Assembly: GCA_018664075.1 (NCBI GenBank)
Contig: JABJOY010000039.1
Location: forward strand, 1 to 42,587
Origin: Porticoccaceae bacterium
GTDB lineage: Bacteria > Pseudomonadota > Gammaproteobacteria > Pseudomonadales > Porticoccaceae
Reading direction: 5' to 3'
DNA length: 42,587 nucleotides
Positions 9,249 to 17,953 of the stretch are shown here, one piece after another. The translations under genes were made by a program, and so were the position numbers. Each line of letters opens with the position of its first letter. Positions within the stretch are counted from its first letter, which is position 1. The notes under the pieces were generated by a model. That model did no database searches and had not been told where the DNA came from. It saw only the letters and a program-made list of their open reading frames with translations.

Positions 9249-10742
9249 TTGAATATTCGACCCCTTCAGCTAAAACGCGCCAATCCTGCCCTTGCCCTGA
9301 AACTGGTGCTGGTCAACACTGTGCTCTGTGTGGGGCTATCCCTGACCAGCACGCAGGCCCTAGCCAATGAAATCAAGCTGCCCAGACTGGGGGATACAGT
9401 TTCCGGTATTGTCTCCAAACGTCAGGAATATGAGCTCGGCAGAACCTGGCTAAAAGCCTTTCGCAGCCGAGTTCGCGAACATGATGACCCTCTAATGCAG
9501 GAGTATTTGGAGCAGCTGCTCTATGACTTGGCCACCTACAGCGACCTTGAGGATCCGCGGCTGGAGCTGGTGATCGTCAACAATGCATCCATGAATGCCT
9601 TTGCCGTGCCCGGTGGTGTGGTGGGCTTCCATACAGGGGTTTTTGCCTTTGCCGAAAAGGAAGACCAGATGGCCTCAGTGCTCGCCCATGAACTGGCCCA
9701 CCTCAGTCAGCGCCATTTCGCCCGTGGCCTGGAGGCCCAGCGCGCCTCATCAATGGTGACATTGGCAGGACTGCTAGGCAGTCTGGTATTGGCAGCAACC
9801 GCTGGCGGTGATGCAGGTATGGCGGCTATCACAGCGACCCAGGCTCTGGCCATGGACAGTCGTCTGCGCTACAGCAGATCCAATGAGCAGGAGGCTGATC
9901 GCATAGGTCTGAAAACCATGGAGCGGGCCAATCGCGATCCAGGTGCCGTGGCCGAAATGTTTGAGACTCTGTTGCGCGCCACCAGATATAGTGGCAGCCG
10001 GCCACCGGAATTTTTATTGACTCACCCGGTCACCGAACGCCGTATTGCTGACGCCCGGGGTCGAGCCATGGCCAACTCAATGCGCCAGTACGCAGAGAAC
10101 CCAGAGTTTTATCTGATGCAGTCAAGGGCACTGTTGGCCCTGCGCACAGACAATAATTTGGCGATCCGCGAGTTTCAGGCCCAGCTGGACAACAATATTC
10201 ACCGTCCTGAGGCAGTTAAATACGGCCTCGCACTGGCTCATACCAGAGCTGGTAACTACAAGCAGGCCCGAGCGCTGTTAGCTGACCTTATCAGTAGCGA
10301 CCCATCACAGCTGAGTTTTCATCATGCAGATATAGAGCTGTCTATTGCTCAGCAGCAGTATCCCCAGGCACTGGCAAAGGTGAATAAGTTACTGCGTATC
10401 AGCCCCAATAACTACCCATTGATTAGATTAAAATCCGAAGTTCTGTGGCAGGCTCATCGCTATGAACAGGCCAGCGACGTGCTGACGGATCTGAGCAGAA
10501 TCAGACCAGAGGACCCTATGGTCTGGTATCAGCTGGCCGAAGTTCGCGGTTTAGCGGGGAATATTTCTGGGGTACATCAGGCTCGGGCAGAGTACTTTAT
10601 TCTGGTGGGTGCCTTTGATCGAGCGCGCAAACAGCTCGGCCTGGCCATAAAGCTTGTGGCCGCGGACTTTAAGCGCTCGGCAATCATTCGCCAGCGTCTG
10701 GTTGATATAGCTGAAATGGAAGAGAGAATCGAGAGGTTATAG
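9249..10742 (+). CDS. bepA: BepA-like M48 metalloprotease with TPR C-terminus
   Basis: A 497-residue periplasmic zinc protease/chaperone of the BepA (YfgC) type, which in E. coli supports LptD and BAM outer-membrane assembly. A signal peptide ends near ALA|NE (residue 39/40). The M48 motif HELAH is at 147-151 and the third ligand is E215 in EQEADRIG. The region after about 280 is helical-repeat (TPR-like), with segments such as YKQARALLADLI and YEQASDVLTDLS. The start is TTG at 9249: an in-frame stop at 9234 leaves little choice, and no clear Shine-Dalgarno is visible. It is divergent from the PerM gene. The stop codon is the first codon of an 18-bp tandem array. Confidence 0.88.
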   Translation: MNIRPLQLKRANPALALKLVLVNTVLCVGLSLTSTQALANEIKLPRLGDTVSGIVSKRQEYELGRTWLKAFRSRVREHDDPLMQEYLEQLLYDLATYSDLEDPRLELVIVNNASMNAFAVPGGVVGFHTGVFAFAEKEDQMASVLAHELAHLSQRHFARGLEAQRASSMVTLAGLLGSLVLAATAGGDAGMAAITATQALAMDSRLRYSRSNEQEADRIGLKTMERANRDPGAVAEMFETLLRATRYSGSRPPEFLLTHPVTERRIADARGRAMANSMRQYAENPEFYLMQSRALLALRTDNNLAIREFQAQLDNNIHRPEAVKYGLALAHTRAGNYKQARALLADLISSDPSQLSFHHADIELSIAQQQYPQALAKVNKLLRISPNNYPLIRLKSEVLWQAHRYEQASDVLTDLSRIRPEDPMVWYQLAEVRGLAGNISGVHQARAEYFILVGAFDRARKQLGLAIKLVAADFKRSAIIRQRLVDIAEMEERIERL

Positions 10743-10786
10743 CCCTAAGCCGATTAATAGCCCTAAGCCGATTAATAGCCCTAAGC
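10740..10786 (+). repeat. 18-bp tandem repeat starting at the bepA stop codon (2.6 units)
   Basis: The unit TAGCCCTAAGCCGATTAA is present twice exactly, followed by 11 bases of a third copy. Read in the bepA frame each unit carries three stops (TAG, TAA, TAA). Shifted by one base it would read SPKPIN, close to the SPEPIN units of the aceF linker. The array occupies most of the 69-bp gap between the convergent bepA and nadA genes. No hairpin terminator is present there. Confidence 0.9.
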
Positions 10787-10811
10787 TACCAGAAGTTACT
10801 AATCAAACCCC

Positions 10812-11873
10812 CTAAACCTTAAAATTCATCATGCGCTCCAGAGATGTAAATGCCTGGGCGCCAATATCGGCATTCACCTCAATCTCATTGCTGCCCTGCT
10901 TCAGGCAGTCGCGCAAATTTTGCAGACTATTCATGCCCATCCAGGGACAGTTAGCGCAGCTTCGACAGTTGGCACCGCTGCCGCCAGTGGGCGCAATCAG
11001 CAGCTGCTTATCCGGCACTGCCTGTTGCATCTTGTAGAAAATACCCTGGTCTGTCGCCACAATCATCTGTCGATGAGGCAGCTTTTGCGCCGCAGCAATC
11101 AGCTGGGAGGTTGATCCCACTATATCCGCAATATCAACCACAGATTCAGGGGATTCAGGGTGCACCAGCACGGCAGCTTCCGGATAGACCTTCTTTAAGT
11201 CCAAAATGCCCTTGGCCTTAAATTCTTCATGAACAATACAACTGCCGTCCCACATCAGCATATCGGCACCGGTATTTTTCTGCACATAGCCGCCCAGATA
11301 TTTATCCGGTGCCCAGAGTATTTTCTCCCCCAGGGCATCCAGATGGTCAACTACCTGCAGAGCAATACTCGAGGTTACCACCCAGTCAGCCCGGGCTTTA
11401 ACAGCGGCGGAGGTATTGGCATAGACCACCACAGTGCGATCCGGATGCTGGTCACAGAAGCGGGCAAACTCATCGGCCGGGCAACCCACATCAAGGGAAC
11501 AGGTGGCCTCTAATGTGGGCATCAGCACTCGCTTGTTGGGAGTCAGGATCTTGGCGGTTTCGCCCATAAACTTGACCCCGGCAACCACCAATGTGTCAGC
11601 GGCGTGACTGTTGCCAAAGCGGGCCATATCCAATGAATCGGAAACCACGCCCCCGGTCTCTTCAGCCAGTGCCTGAATTAGTGGGTCGGTATAATAATGG
11701 GCAATAATGACAGCATTCTTTTCAATCAGCAGAGACCTTATCTCGTCCTGCAACGCAACAGCATCTGCGGCATCGATAGATGTCTCAGTTGGCACCAGAT
11801 CCAGATATTGCTCCACCAGTTTTTGATGGTCCGGATTGTCGGCGACGGTATTATTTTGCTGCTGGTTTTCCAT
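10812..11873 (-). CDS. nadA: Quinolinate synthase A
   Basis: Condenses iminoaspartate with dihydroxyacetone phosphate to quinolinate in de novo NAD synthesis. In 353 residues the three [4Fe-4S] ligands are spaced exactly as in E. coli NadA (C113/C200/C297): C125 ([10 protein letters not shown]), C212 ([10 protein letters not shown]) and C309 in the terminal [13 protein letters not shown]. The [10 protein letters not shown] and [12 protein letters not shown] segments are family hallmarks. An N-terminal ~25 residues rich in Gln/Asn are extra. It lies 14 bases after a 38-codon membrane microprotein on the same strand and converges on bepA. Confidence 0.96.
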   Translation of the reverse strand: MENQQQNNTVADNPDHQKLVEQYLDLVPTETSIDAADAVALQDEIRSLLIEKNAVIIAHYYTDPLIQALAEETGGVVSDSLDMARFGNSHAADTLVVAGVKFMGETAKILTPNKRVLMPTLEATCSLDVGCPADEFARFCDQHPDRTVVVYANTSAAVKARADWVVTSSIALQVVDHLDALGEKILWAPDKYLGGYVQKNTGADMLMWDGSCIVHEEFKAKGILDLKKVYPEAAVLVHPESPESVVDIADIVGSTSQLIAAAQKLPHRQMIVATDQGIFYKMQQAVPDKQLLIAPTGGSGANCRSCANCPWMGMNSLQNLRDCLKQGSNEIEVNADIGAQAFTSLERMMNFKV

Positions 11874-11887
11874 GCTGGAACCTGTGG

Positions 11888-12004
11888 CTACATTCCTGAC
11901 AGCCAGTAAACCACGGCGGTCATAACAATTAGGAGTACAGCAACAACGGCAATAGCATCCGCTTTCGAATCGCCACTATTGTCTTGTTCAGGTAGGTTGC
12001 TCAT
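11888..12004 (-). CDS. Small single-pass membrane protein (38 aa), hypothetical
   Basis: A short ORF of 38 residues: an acidic, polar N-terminus ([17 protein letters not shown]) followed by one strongly hydrophobic segment (about residues 17-34, containing [15 protein letters not shown]) and a short tail. The ATG is preceded by AGAGGC seven bases upstream. The ORF ends 14 bases before the nadA start, so both may share a transcript. I do not recognise a family. The layout (soluble N-terminus outside, one helix, tiny tail) resembles accessory microproteins of membrane complexes, but no partner is evident. Support is the ribosome site, the TM composition and position upstream of nadA. Conservation was not tested. 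Confidence 0.55.
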   Translation of the reverse strand: MSNLPEQDNSGDSKADAIAVVAVLLIVMTAVVYWLSGM

Positions 12005-12282
12005 AAATAGCCTCTGTAAATAAAGTTTAGCCACTGCAATGCTTGAACAGAGCAGAATATTGGGTTCAAATTTTGAGGCGGCATTCTAACAATCTAATTC
12101 TCGACTGTCGCCCTTTCCAGCACCCCAGATAGGCAGAAAAGCGGCTTCTAATCCAAATCCGCTGAGGCAAGGCCCTTATTCCATTACTATATCGACATAT
12201 AGGCAAATAATAATTTAAAAGAATAACCACTACCGCTATCATTACGCCCCCGAACAGAAGTCCAGAGATTCAACCTAAATCT
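12005..12282. promoter_or_regulatory. Divergent promoter region, nadA-side microprotein / cysI
   Basis: A gap of about 280 bp between divergent genes. The half nearest cysI is AT-rich and contains the palindrome CTATAT-CGAC-ATATAG at 12187-12202, a possible operator for the sulfite/nitrite reductase operon. I cannot assign it to CysB or another regulator. No further ORF is convincing here. Confidence 0.3.
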
Positions 12283-13947
12283 ATGTATAGATACGACCAA
12301 TACGATCAGACAATTGTTGATGAGCGCGTTGCTCAATATCGTGACCAGACTCAGCGTTACCTGGCAGGCACCATTAGCGAGGAGGAATTTCTTCCCCTGC
12401 GTCTGCAAAATGGACTCTATGTTCAGCGCCTCGCGCCTATGTTACGGATCGCCGTCCCCTATGGCCTGCTATCTAGCCAACAGATTCGCAAGTTGGCCCA
12501 TATTTCCCGCAAATATGACAAAGGCTATGTGCACTTTACTACCAGGCAGAATATCCAGCTCAACTGGCCCCAACTAGAAGAAGTGCCAGATATTCTGGCC
12601 GAGCTGGCCTCAGTTGAAATGCATGCCATCCAAACCAGTGGCAATTGCATTCGCAACACCACAACTGATCAGTATGCCGGCGTCGCTGCCGATGAGATTG
12701 AAGATCCCAGACCCTGGTGTGAAATTATCAGGCAATGGTCGACCTTGCATCCAGAGTTCGCCTTTTTGCCGCGCAAGTTCAAGATCGCTGTGTGCGGCTC
12801 GGAAGAGGACCGCGCGGCATTTCTGCTCCATGATATTGGCATCCAGCTGGTAACCAACGATCAGGGCGAATCTGGCTTCCATATTTTTGTCGGTGGAGGC
12901 CTAGGTCGCACCCCAGTGATTGCCTCCTCCATTCGAGAGTTCTTACCCAGGGAACACCTGTTGACCTATCTGGATGCCATACTTCGGGTTTACAACCGCT
13001 ACGGCAACCGTGATAACAAATACAAGGCGCGAATTAAAATACTGGTAAGAGCCTGGACCGCTGAGGTTTTTGCCGAGCGCGTAGAGTCAGAATGGGCCCA
13101 TTTAAAAGATGGCCCTGCCACCCTGACCGGTGACGAGATTGAGCGCATGAAGAGCTTCTTCACCATGCCCGATTACAAAACAGTGGATGCACAGGCTCTA
13201 GACTCAGAGCTACAGCAAACCGCTGGGCAAAATAAAGCTTTTGCCCGTTGGCTTGAGCGCAATACAAGAACCCAAAAGCAAGCCGGCTACAGATCTGTTA
13301 GCCTGTCCTTAAAACCCGCAGGCGTGGCCCCGGGAGATGTGACTGACCAGCAGCTGGAAACCATTGCCGATCTTGCCGACCGCTTCTCCTTTGGCGAACT
13401 GCGCTCCACCCACAATCAGAATGTTGTGCTGACCGATGTGCTGGTCTGCGAACTCTTTGAGCTCTGGGAACTGGCCAGAGCCGCCGGACTGGCAACCCCA
13501 AATATAGGCACCATCAACGATATGATCTGCTGCCCTGGTGGTGATTACTGCTCATTGGCCAATGCCAAATCCATACCAGTGGCTGAAGCTATTCAGCGCA
13601 AGTTTGATGATCTGGATTATGTCTATGATCTGGGTGATCTGGAGCTTAATATCTCCGGCTGCATGAATGCCTGTGGCCACCATCATATTGGCCATATCGG
13701 AATTCTCGGTGTAGATAAAAAAGGTGAGGAATGGTACCAGATTCAAATTGGTGGCAGCGCCAGCAAAGATGCCGCCCTGGCCAAGGTGTTGGGCCCCTCT
13801 CTATCCAGAGAGGCAGTGACAGACAGCATAGAAAAGCTGCTGGATGTCTATGTTGAAAACCGCCTTGAAGGGGAAACTTTTTTAGCCGCGTACAAGCGCA
13901 TTGGCATCGATAAATTCAAGGAGCGAGTGTATGCCCCAACTGCTTAA
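12283..13947 (+). CDS. cysI: Siroheme [4Fe-4S] nitrite/sulfite reductase
   Basis: A 554-residue single-chain hemoprotein of the type found in Pseudomonas (PA1838-like), reducing sulfite to sulfide for cysteine synthesis. It has two ferredoxin-like half domains and siroheme domains. The cluster/siroheme cysteines are in CCPGGDYC (C-X5-C) and SGCMNACGHH (C-X3-C) near residues 410-465. Substrate-site basic motifs include HFTTRQNIQLNW and SGNCIRNTT. It overlaps the following DUF934 gene by 17 bases, the conserved arrangement in pseudomonads. Nitrite-reductase activity cannot be excluded from sequence alone, but the DUF934 partner points to sulfur assimilation. The ATG has no strong ribosome site. 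Confidence 0.92.
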   Translation: MYRYDQYDQTIVDERVAQYRDQTQRYLAGTISEEEFLPLRLQNGLYVQRLAPMLRIAVPYGLLSSQQIRKLAHISRKYDKGYVHFTTRQNIQLNWPQLEEVPDILAELASVEMHAIQTSGNCIRNTTTDQYAGVAADEIEDPRPWCEIIRQWSTLHPEFAFLPRKFKIAVCGSEEDRAAFLLHDIGIQLVTNDQGESGFHIFVGGGLGRTPVIASSIREFLPREHLLTYLDAILRVYNRYGNRDNKYKARIKILVRAWTAEVFAERVESEWAHLKDGPATLTGDEIERMKSFFTMPDYKTVDAQALDSELQQTAGQNKAFARWLERNTRTQKQAGYRSVSLSLKPAGVAPGDVTDQQLETIADLADRFSFGELRSTHNQNVVLTDVLVCELFELWELARAAGLATPNIGTINDMICCPGGDYCSLANAKSIPVAEAIQRKFDDLDYVYDLGDLELNISGCMNACGHHHIGHIGILGVDKKGEEWYQIQIGGSASKDAALAKVLGPSLSREAVTDSIEKLLDVYVENRLEGETFLAAYKRIGIDKFKERVYAPTA

Positions 13948-14428
13948 AGACGGCAAGGTTATAGATAATCCCTGGCAGATAATCGAAGCTAATGACGAGG
14001 CGGATCAAGAGGCTTTGCCAAGCGGTGATATTCTGGTGCCATTATCAATGTGGCTAAACAACCAGTCAGTATTGGAAAACCACAGTGGGGCGGTGGGACT
14101 ATGGATCAATGGTGACGAAGAGATTGAAGGGATTGCCCAGTCAATTGTGACAGCTCCAGTAATAGCCATAAACTTCCCCAAGTTTGTCGATGGCCGCGGC
14201 TTTTCAGTCGCCCGCCTGCTGCGGGACCGCTATGGTTTTAAAGGAGAGTTGCGCGCCGTCGGACAGATCATTCGCGATCAGCTATTCTTTCTTAAGCGGT
14301 GCGGGTTTAATGCCTTTGAGTTTGACTCAGAGATTGATCTGGACGAGGGTGCACAATCGCTGGCAGATTTCTCCGATGCATACCAGGTCGCCGCAGATCA
14401 ACCAGAGCCATTATTTAAAAGACGGTAA
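13931..14428 (+). CDS. DUF934 protein, sulfur-assimilation partner of CysI
   Basis: A 165-residue cytoplasmic protein of the DUF934 family (also called oxidoreductase probably involved in sulfite reduction). I chose the ATG at 13931, giving MPQLLKDGKVIDNPW, the usual family start. A TTG further upstream at 13901 is inside cysI and less likely. The conserved block FPKFVDGRGFSVARLLRDRYGFKGELRAVGQIIRDQ lies at about residues 78-115 (seen here as GRGFSVARLLR and ELRAVGQIIRDQ). It ends in LFKRR. The 17-base overlap with cysI implies translational coupling. Biochemical role is unproven. Confidence 0.9.
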   Translation: MPQLLKDGKVIDNPWQIIEANDEADQEALPSGDILVPLSMWLNNQSVLENHSGAVGLWINGDEEIEGIAQSIVTAPVIAINFPKFVDGRGFSVARLLRDRYGFKGELRAVGQIIRDQLFFLKRCGFNAFEFDSEIDLDEGAQSLADFSDAYQVAADQPEPLFKRR

Positions 14429-14486
14429 GGTCGTTTCCAGCGACCATTCAGGCACCTTACAGGCACATAGCAAATAGGCAGGTAAA

Positions 14487-15653
14487 ATGGATCATCATGT
14501 TATCCAGATTTTCTTTCTGATTTTTAGCGGTGGCGCCGTACTGGCTTCACTGGCACTGTTCACCCGTCAACCGCTGCTGGTCGCTTACATTGCTCTGGGC
14601 GCCACCATGGGCCCCCACGGCCTCGGCTGGGTCACAGATGTAGATCTGATCGGCCAGATCGCCGGCATTGGTATTATCTTCTTACTGTTTTTGCTGGGTC
14701 TGGATATGCAGCCCCAAGCCCTGTGGCGAGTGCTGCGCCAGGTCACTCACATCACATTGATTAGCTCAATGCTATTTGCCGCAGTCGGCTTCTCGGTTGC
14801 CTACCAGTTTAATTTCAGCTTTGTTGAATGCCTGATTATCGGTGTTTCAATGATGTTCTCCAGTACCATTATCGGCATTAAATTACTGCCTACAACCGCC
14901 CTGCACCACAAGCATTCCGGCGAGCTTATGATTGGTATGCTGCTAATGCAGGATTTTCTGGCTATCTTTGTGCTGCTATTGCTGATCTCCGATGTGTCAG
15001 GCAGTACGGGGCTGATGCACTTTGGCCGCAGCCTGATTGCCCTGCCGCTGCTCATCGGTGGTTCCGTGGTTGTGGTCCGCTATCTGTTGCAACCGCTGTT
15101 TGCGCGCTTTGATCGCATCGGTGAGTATATCTTCTTGCTAGCCATTGGCTGGTGTCTTGGGGTTGCAGAACTAGCGGAGGTTATTGGGCTGTCCCGAGAA
15201 ATTGGCGCCTTTATTGCCGGCATATCTATAGCCACCAGTCCTATCGCCCAATATATAGCGCTCAATCTAAAGCCATTGCGGGACTTTTTCCTGATATTGT
15301 TTTTCTTCTCCCTTGGCGGCGGCTTCGATCTATCGTTGATTCCCCATATTATTGTGCCGGCGCTGATACTGGCTGGAATTATGCTCAGCTTAAAACCACT
15401 GGTCTATCGCTATCTACTCAGGGCCCAGAGTGAAACCAACAAGCTGTCCTGGGATATTGGCTTTAGACTGGGTCAGAACAGTGAGTTTTCTCTGCTGATT
15501 GCCTATATCGCCTTCAATACCCAGCTAATCGGCAATAACGCCTCGCATCTAATACAGGCCGCCGCCATTATCACCTTCTTGATTTCCAGCTATATAGTGG
15601 TCTTCAACTTCCCCAGCCCTATCGCCCTGTCAGATCGGCTGCGCAGAGATTAA
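14487..15653 (+). CDS. Monovalent cation:proton antiporter (CPA2, KefB-type membrane domain)
   Basis: A 388-residue inner-membrane antiporter of the Na+/H+-exchanger/KefB superfamily. About 11-12 hydrophobic helices fill the protein. Typical motifs are ATMGPHGLG near residue 40, LFLLGLDMQP near 70, and LSREIGAFIAGISIA near 235-250. The C-terminal NAD-binding RCK/TrkA-N domain of KefB/KefC is absent, so it is not gated like the glutathione-controlled K+ channels. K+ or Na+ specificity cannot be read. The ATG follows an AGGTAA site and lies 58 bases after the DUF934 stop on the same strand. Confidence 0.87.
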   Translation: MDHHVIQIFFLIFSGGAVLASLALFTRQPLLVAYIALGATMGPHGLGWVTDVDLIGQIAGIGIIFLLFLLGLDMQPQALWRVLRQVTHITLISSMLFAAVGFSVAYQFNFSFVECLIIGVSMMFSSTIIGIKLLPTTALHHKHSGELMIGMLLMQDFLAIFVLLLLISDVSGSTGLMHFGRSLIALPLLIGGSVVVVRYLLQPLFARFDRIGEYIFLLAIGWCLGVAELAEVIGLSREIGAFIAGISIATSPIAQYIALNLKPLRDFFLILFFFSLGGGFDLSLIPHIIVPALILAGIMLSLKPLVYRYLLRAQSETNKLSWDIGFRLGQNSEFSLLIAYIAFNTQLIGNNASHLIQAAAIITFLISSYIVVFNFPSPIALSDRLRRD

Positions 15654-15784
15654 CCCGGTGCAGGGATTATTTTCTGCTATTCTGATATTGATCGAGTGAC
15701 GCAGGGTTAGCTGGGCTGGGAGTTACAGGAGCCAACAACAGCCCGGCAATGGACTAGCAACAGTGACAAACAGGATGTTTATCA

Positions 15785-16810
15785 ATGATTGATCAGAGCG
15801 CACCGGCTACAAAACCAAATAGCAGTCATTCAACAATCGTCGGAGAGCTGCCCGGCAACAGCTTTACCGACTACCGTATCAGCACAGATCTCTCCTCTGA
15901 ACTGCGGGTTGCCACCCTGGCCTACTTCAGCATTCAGCAGGAATTTAACCATATTGGCAAAGCCATTAAATCCGGGGCAACACCGAAGATCGAGCGCATT
16001 AGTCCATTGCTCGAGGCTCTGGTCGCCAGTGTTATCCGCAATCCTGCCGCCGGTGTCTGGTTGGCCAGGCTCAAGAGCAAAAGCAGCTACGCCCATCGCC
16101 ACTGTATTTCATGCGCAATACTCTGCGCGGTGATGGGTCGCCAGTTGGGGCTGGATGAAGACGCCATGTTTGAGCTCGGTCTGGGCGGTCTGTTTATGGA
16201 TAGTGGCAAACTACTATTGCCCGACAGTCTGCTGCGCAAAACCCAGTCATTGACAGAGGAAGAACAGCGGGAGACCCACAGCCACACAGAACTTGGCCTC
16301 AAAGCTGTCAAGCGGGCCGGGCTGCCCGACAGAGTTGTGCAGGTGATTCAACATCATCATGAGCGTTTTGATGGCTCTGGTTATCCAGCTGGTCTAAAAG
16401 GCACTGATATACCCCTCTATGCGCGAATTGCTGCTATTGTCGACTGCTACGACGCCATGACCAGCCCGAGATACTACGCCACGCCAATCCCCCATTCCGA
16501 AGCCATTATGAAACTGGCCAGCTGGCGCAAAACCCTGTTTCAAAAGGAATTGGTAGATACCTTTATTCAGGCTATTGGGCTTTACCCGCCGGGGTCATTG
16601 GTAGAGCTGACCAATGGCGAGGTTGCTGTGGTCAGTGAATTTAGGTCAGGAATGGGCCGCAAGCCTGAATTAACAGTGATATTGAATCGGGAAAAAAAAC
16701 GCCTGCCGCGCAAGAGAGTGATTGTTCTTACGGGCAAAGAAGGCACTATAGATATTGCCAGAAACCTGCCCCCGGATGCCTATGATCTGGATCCGGAAGC
16801 ATTGTTTTGA
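15785..16810 (+). CDS. HD-GYP domain protein with substituted HD histidine
   Basis: A 341-residue cytoplasmic protein related to cyclic-di-GMP phosphodiesterases. The N-terminal ~95 residues are a helical region. The HD-GYP domain (about 100-250) keeps the first-helix histidine (YAHRHC), the later HSHTELG and the full GYP signature HHERFDGSGYP at 191-201. The core HD dyad reads M138-D139 (FMDSGK), so one metal-ligand histidine is missing. The C-terminal ~80 residues form a small beta-rich segment (GSLVELTNGEVAVV). It is preceded by CAGGA. c-di-GMP hydrolysis is therefore uncertain: it may be a degenerate enzyme or effector. It converges on sohB with 29 bases between. Confidence 0.87.
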   Translation: MIDQSAPATKPNSSHSTIVGELPGNSFTDYRISTDLSSELRVATLAYFSIQQEFNHIGKAIKSGATPKIERISPLLEALVASVIRNPAAGVWLARLKSKSSYAHRHCISCAILCAVMGRQLGLDEDAMFELGLGGLFMDSGKLLLPDSLLRKTQSLTEEEQRETHSHTELGLKAVKRAGLPDRVVQVIQHHHERFDGSGYPAGLKGTDIPLYARIAAIVDCYDAMTSPRYYATPIPHSEAIMKLASWRKTLFQKELVDTFIQAIGLYPPGSLVELTNGEVAVVSEFRSGMGRKPELTVILNREKKRLPRKRVIVLTGKEGTIDIARNLPPDAYDLDPEALF

Positions 16811-16839
16811 CAGGATAAAAAGCGACCGCCTGCAAAGCC

Positions 16840-17904
16840 CTACAGCTGCTTATGGCTATTCTGGGTCAGTCGCGCCCACCATTTTAGCATCAGGCGATCT
16901 GCGCTCTGCTCAGCGGCCAGTCCCAGACGCTCATGGATTTTCTTTTTGCGCTCAAACACCACCTCAAACAGACGCGCCTCTTTGCTGCGGGTCACCAGAT
17001 AATCATCGCTGGTTTGAATGCCATCCACCAGAGCCAGATCCAGTGCCTGAGTGCCGTACCAGGTTTCCCCGGTAGCAATCTTGTCGATATCCACCTTGGG
17101 TCTCATGGTCGATACATGGGACTTAAACAGCACATGCACCTCTTCCAGTTCGGCTACAAACTTCTTGCGCGCCGCATCTGTGTTCTCACCCAGCATGGTC
17201 ATGGTGCGCTTGTATTTGCCTGCGGTTAAAATCTCGTAGTCCACATCATTTTTCTTGAGCACCTTGCTGAAGTTGGGCATCTGGGCAACCACACCAATCG
17301 AGCCAATTACCGCAAAGGGTGCGGCGAGGATCTTATCCGCCACACAGGCCATCATATAGCCACCGCTAGCAGCCACCTCATCGACGCAGACAGTCAGGGG
17401 AATCTTTGCCTGGCGCACCCGGTCTAGCTGACTGCTGGCAAGGCCATAGCTGTGGACCATGCCCCCGGGGCTCTCCAGCTTGACCACTACCTCGTCATTG
17501 CTGGTGGCCTGAGTCAGTACCGCTGTCACCTCCTCGCGCAGATGACTGACCGCAGAGGCGCTCACATCACCCACAAAGCTCAGCACAAACACCCGACTCT
17601 TCACCTCTTCCTCTGCTTCGGCATCGGCTTTATGGGCTTTCTTATCTAATTTGGCCTGCTTCTTTTTCGCCTTGTGCAGCTTTTTCTCTTCCGCTTTTTG
17701 CATCGACTCATCCATGGTAGCAATAAGCATTGCCTCAGACATATCATCGAACTGTTGATTTAGCGGTGTAATTTCAAGGTGGCCCTTATCGGCACTATGT
17801 TTGTGTTTTTGGCTGGCACCCAGGCTGATAATAATCACGACAGCAACCACCACAGTGGCCGCCTTGGCCAGAAATAACCCATACTCAATTAAGAATTCCA
17901 ACAC
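16840..17904 (-). CDS. sohB: Inner-membrane S49 peptidase SohB
   Basis: A 354-residue signal-peptide-peptidase-family serine protease anchored by one N-terminal helix (about 8-29, FLAKAATVVVAVVIIISLG). The Ser/Lys dyad can be placed as S180 (EVAASGGYMMA) and K232 (AGKYKR), within two residues of the E. coli SohB positions. LESPGGMVHSYG and APFAVIGSIGVV are family motifs. Residues about 70-100 are a Lys/Ala/Glu-rich, probably coiled, segment. The start is GTG with GGAG just upstream. It follows nudC by 49 bases on the same strand. It acts on periplasmic-side peptides or misfolded membrane proteins by family knowledge. Confidence 0.93.
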   Translation of the reverse strand: MLEFLIEYGLFLAKAATVVVAVVIIISLGASQKHKHSADKGHLEITPLNQQFDDMSEAMLIATMDESMQKAEEKKLHKAKKKQAKLDKKAHKADAEAEEEVKSRVFVLSFVGDVSASAVSHLREEVTAVLTQATSNDEVVVKLESPGGMVHSYGLASSQLDRVRQAKIPLTVCVDEVAASGGYMMACVADKILAAPFAVIGSIGVVAQMPNFSKVLKKNDVDYEILTAGKYKRTMTMLGENTDAARKKFVAELEEVHVLFKSHVSTMRPKVDIDKIATGETWYGTQALDLALVDGIQTSDDYLVTRSKEARLFEVVFERKKKIHERLGLAAEQSADRLMLKWWARLTQNSHKQL

Positions 17905-17953
17905 TTACTCCAGACTGGTTCAAAAGATAAATTATAGTTTAGTTTTCCAGACC

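Noticed and set aside
13901-13930. N-terminal extension of the DUF934 protein from a TTG.
   Set aside because: The ATG at 13931 gives the usual family length and start.
14405-14477. A frame reading SHYLKDGKVVSSD at the DUF934 3' end looks like a duplicated DUF934 N-terminus (LLKDGKVID).
   Set aside because: The same bases encode the native C-terminal LFKRR-stop of DUF934; DNA similarity is limited to a few codons and the match is probably chance.
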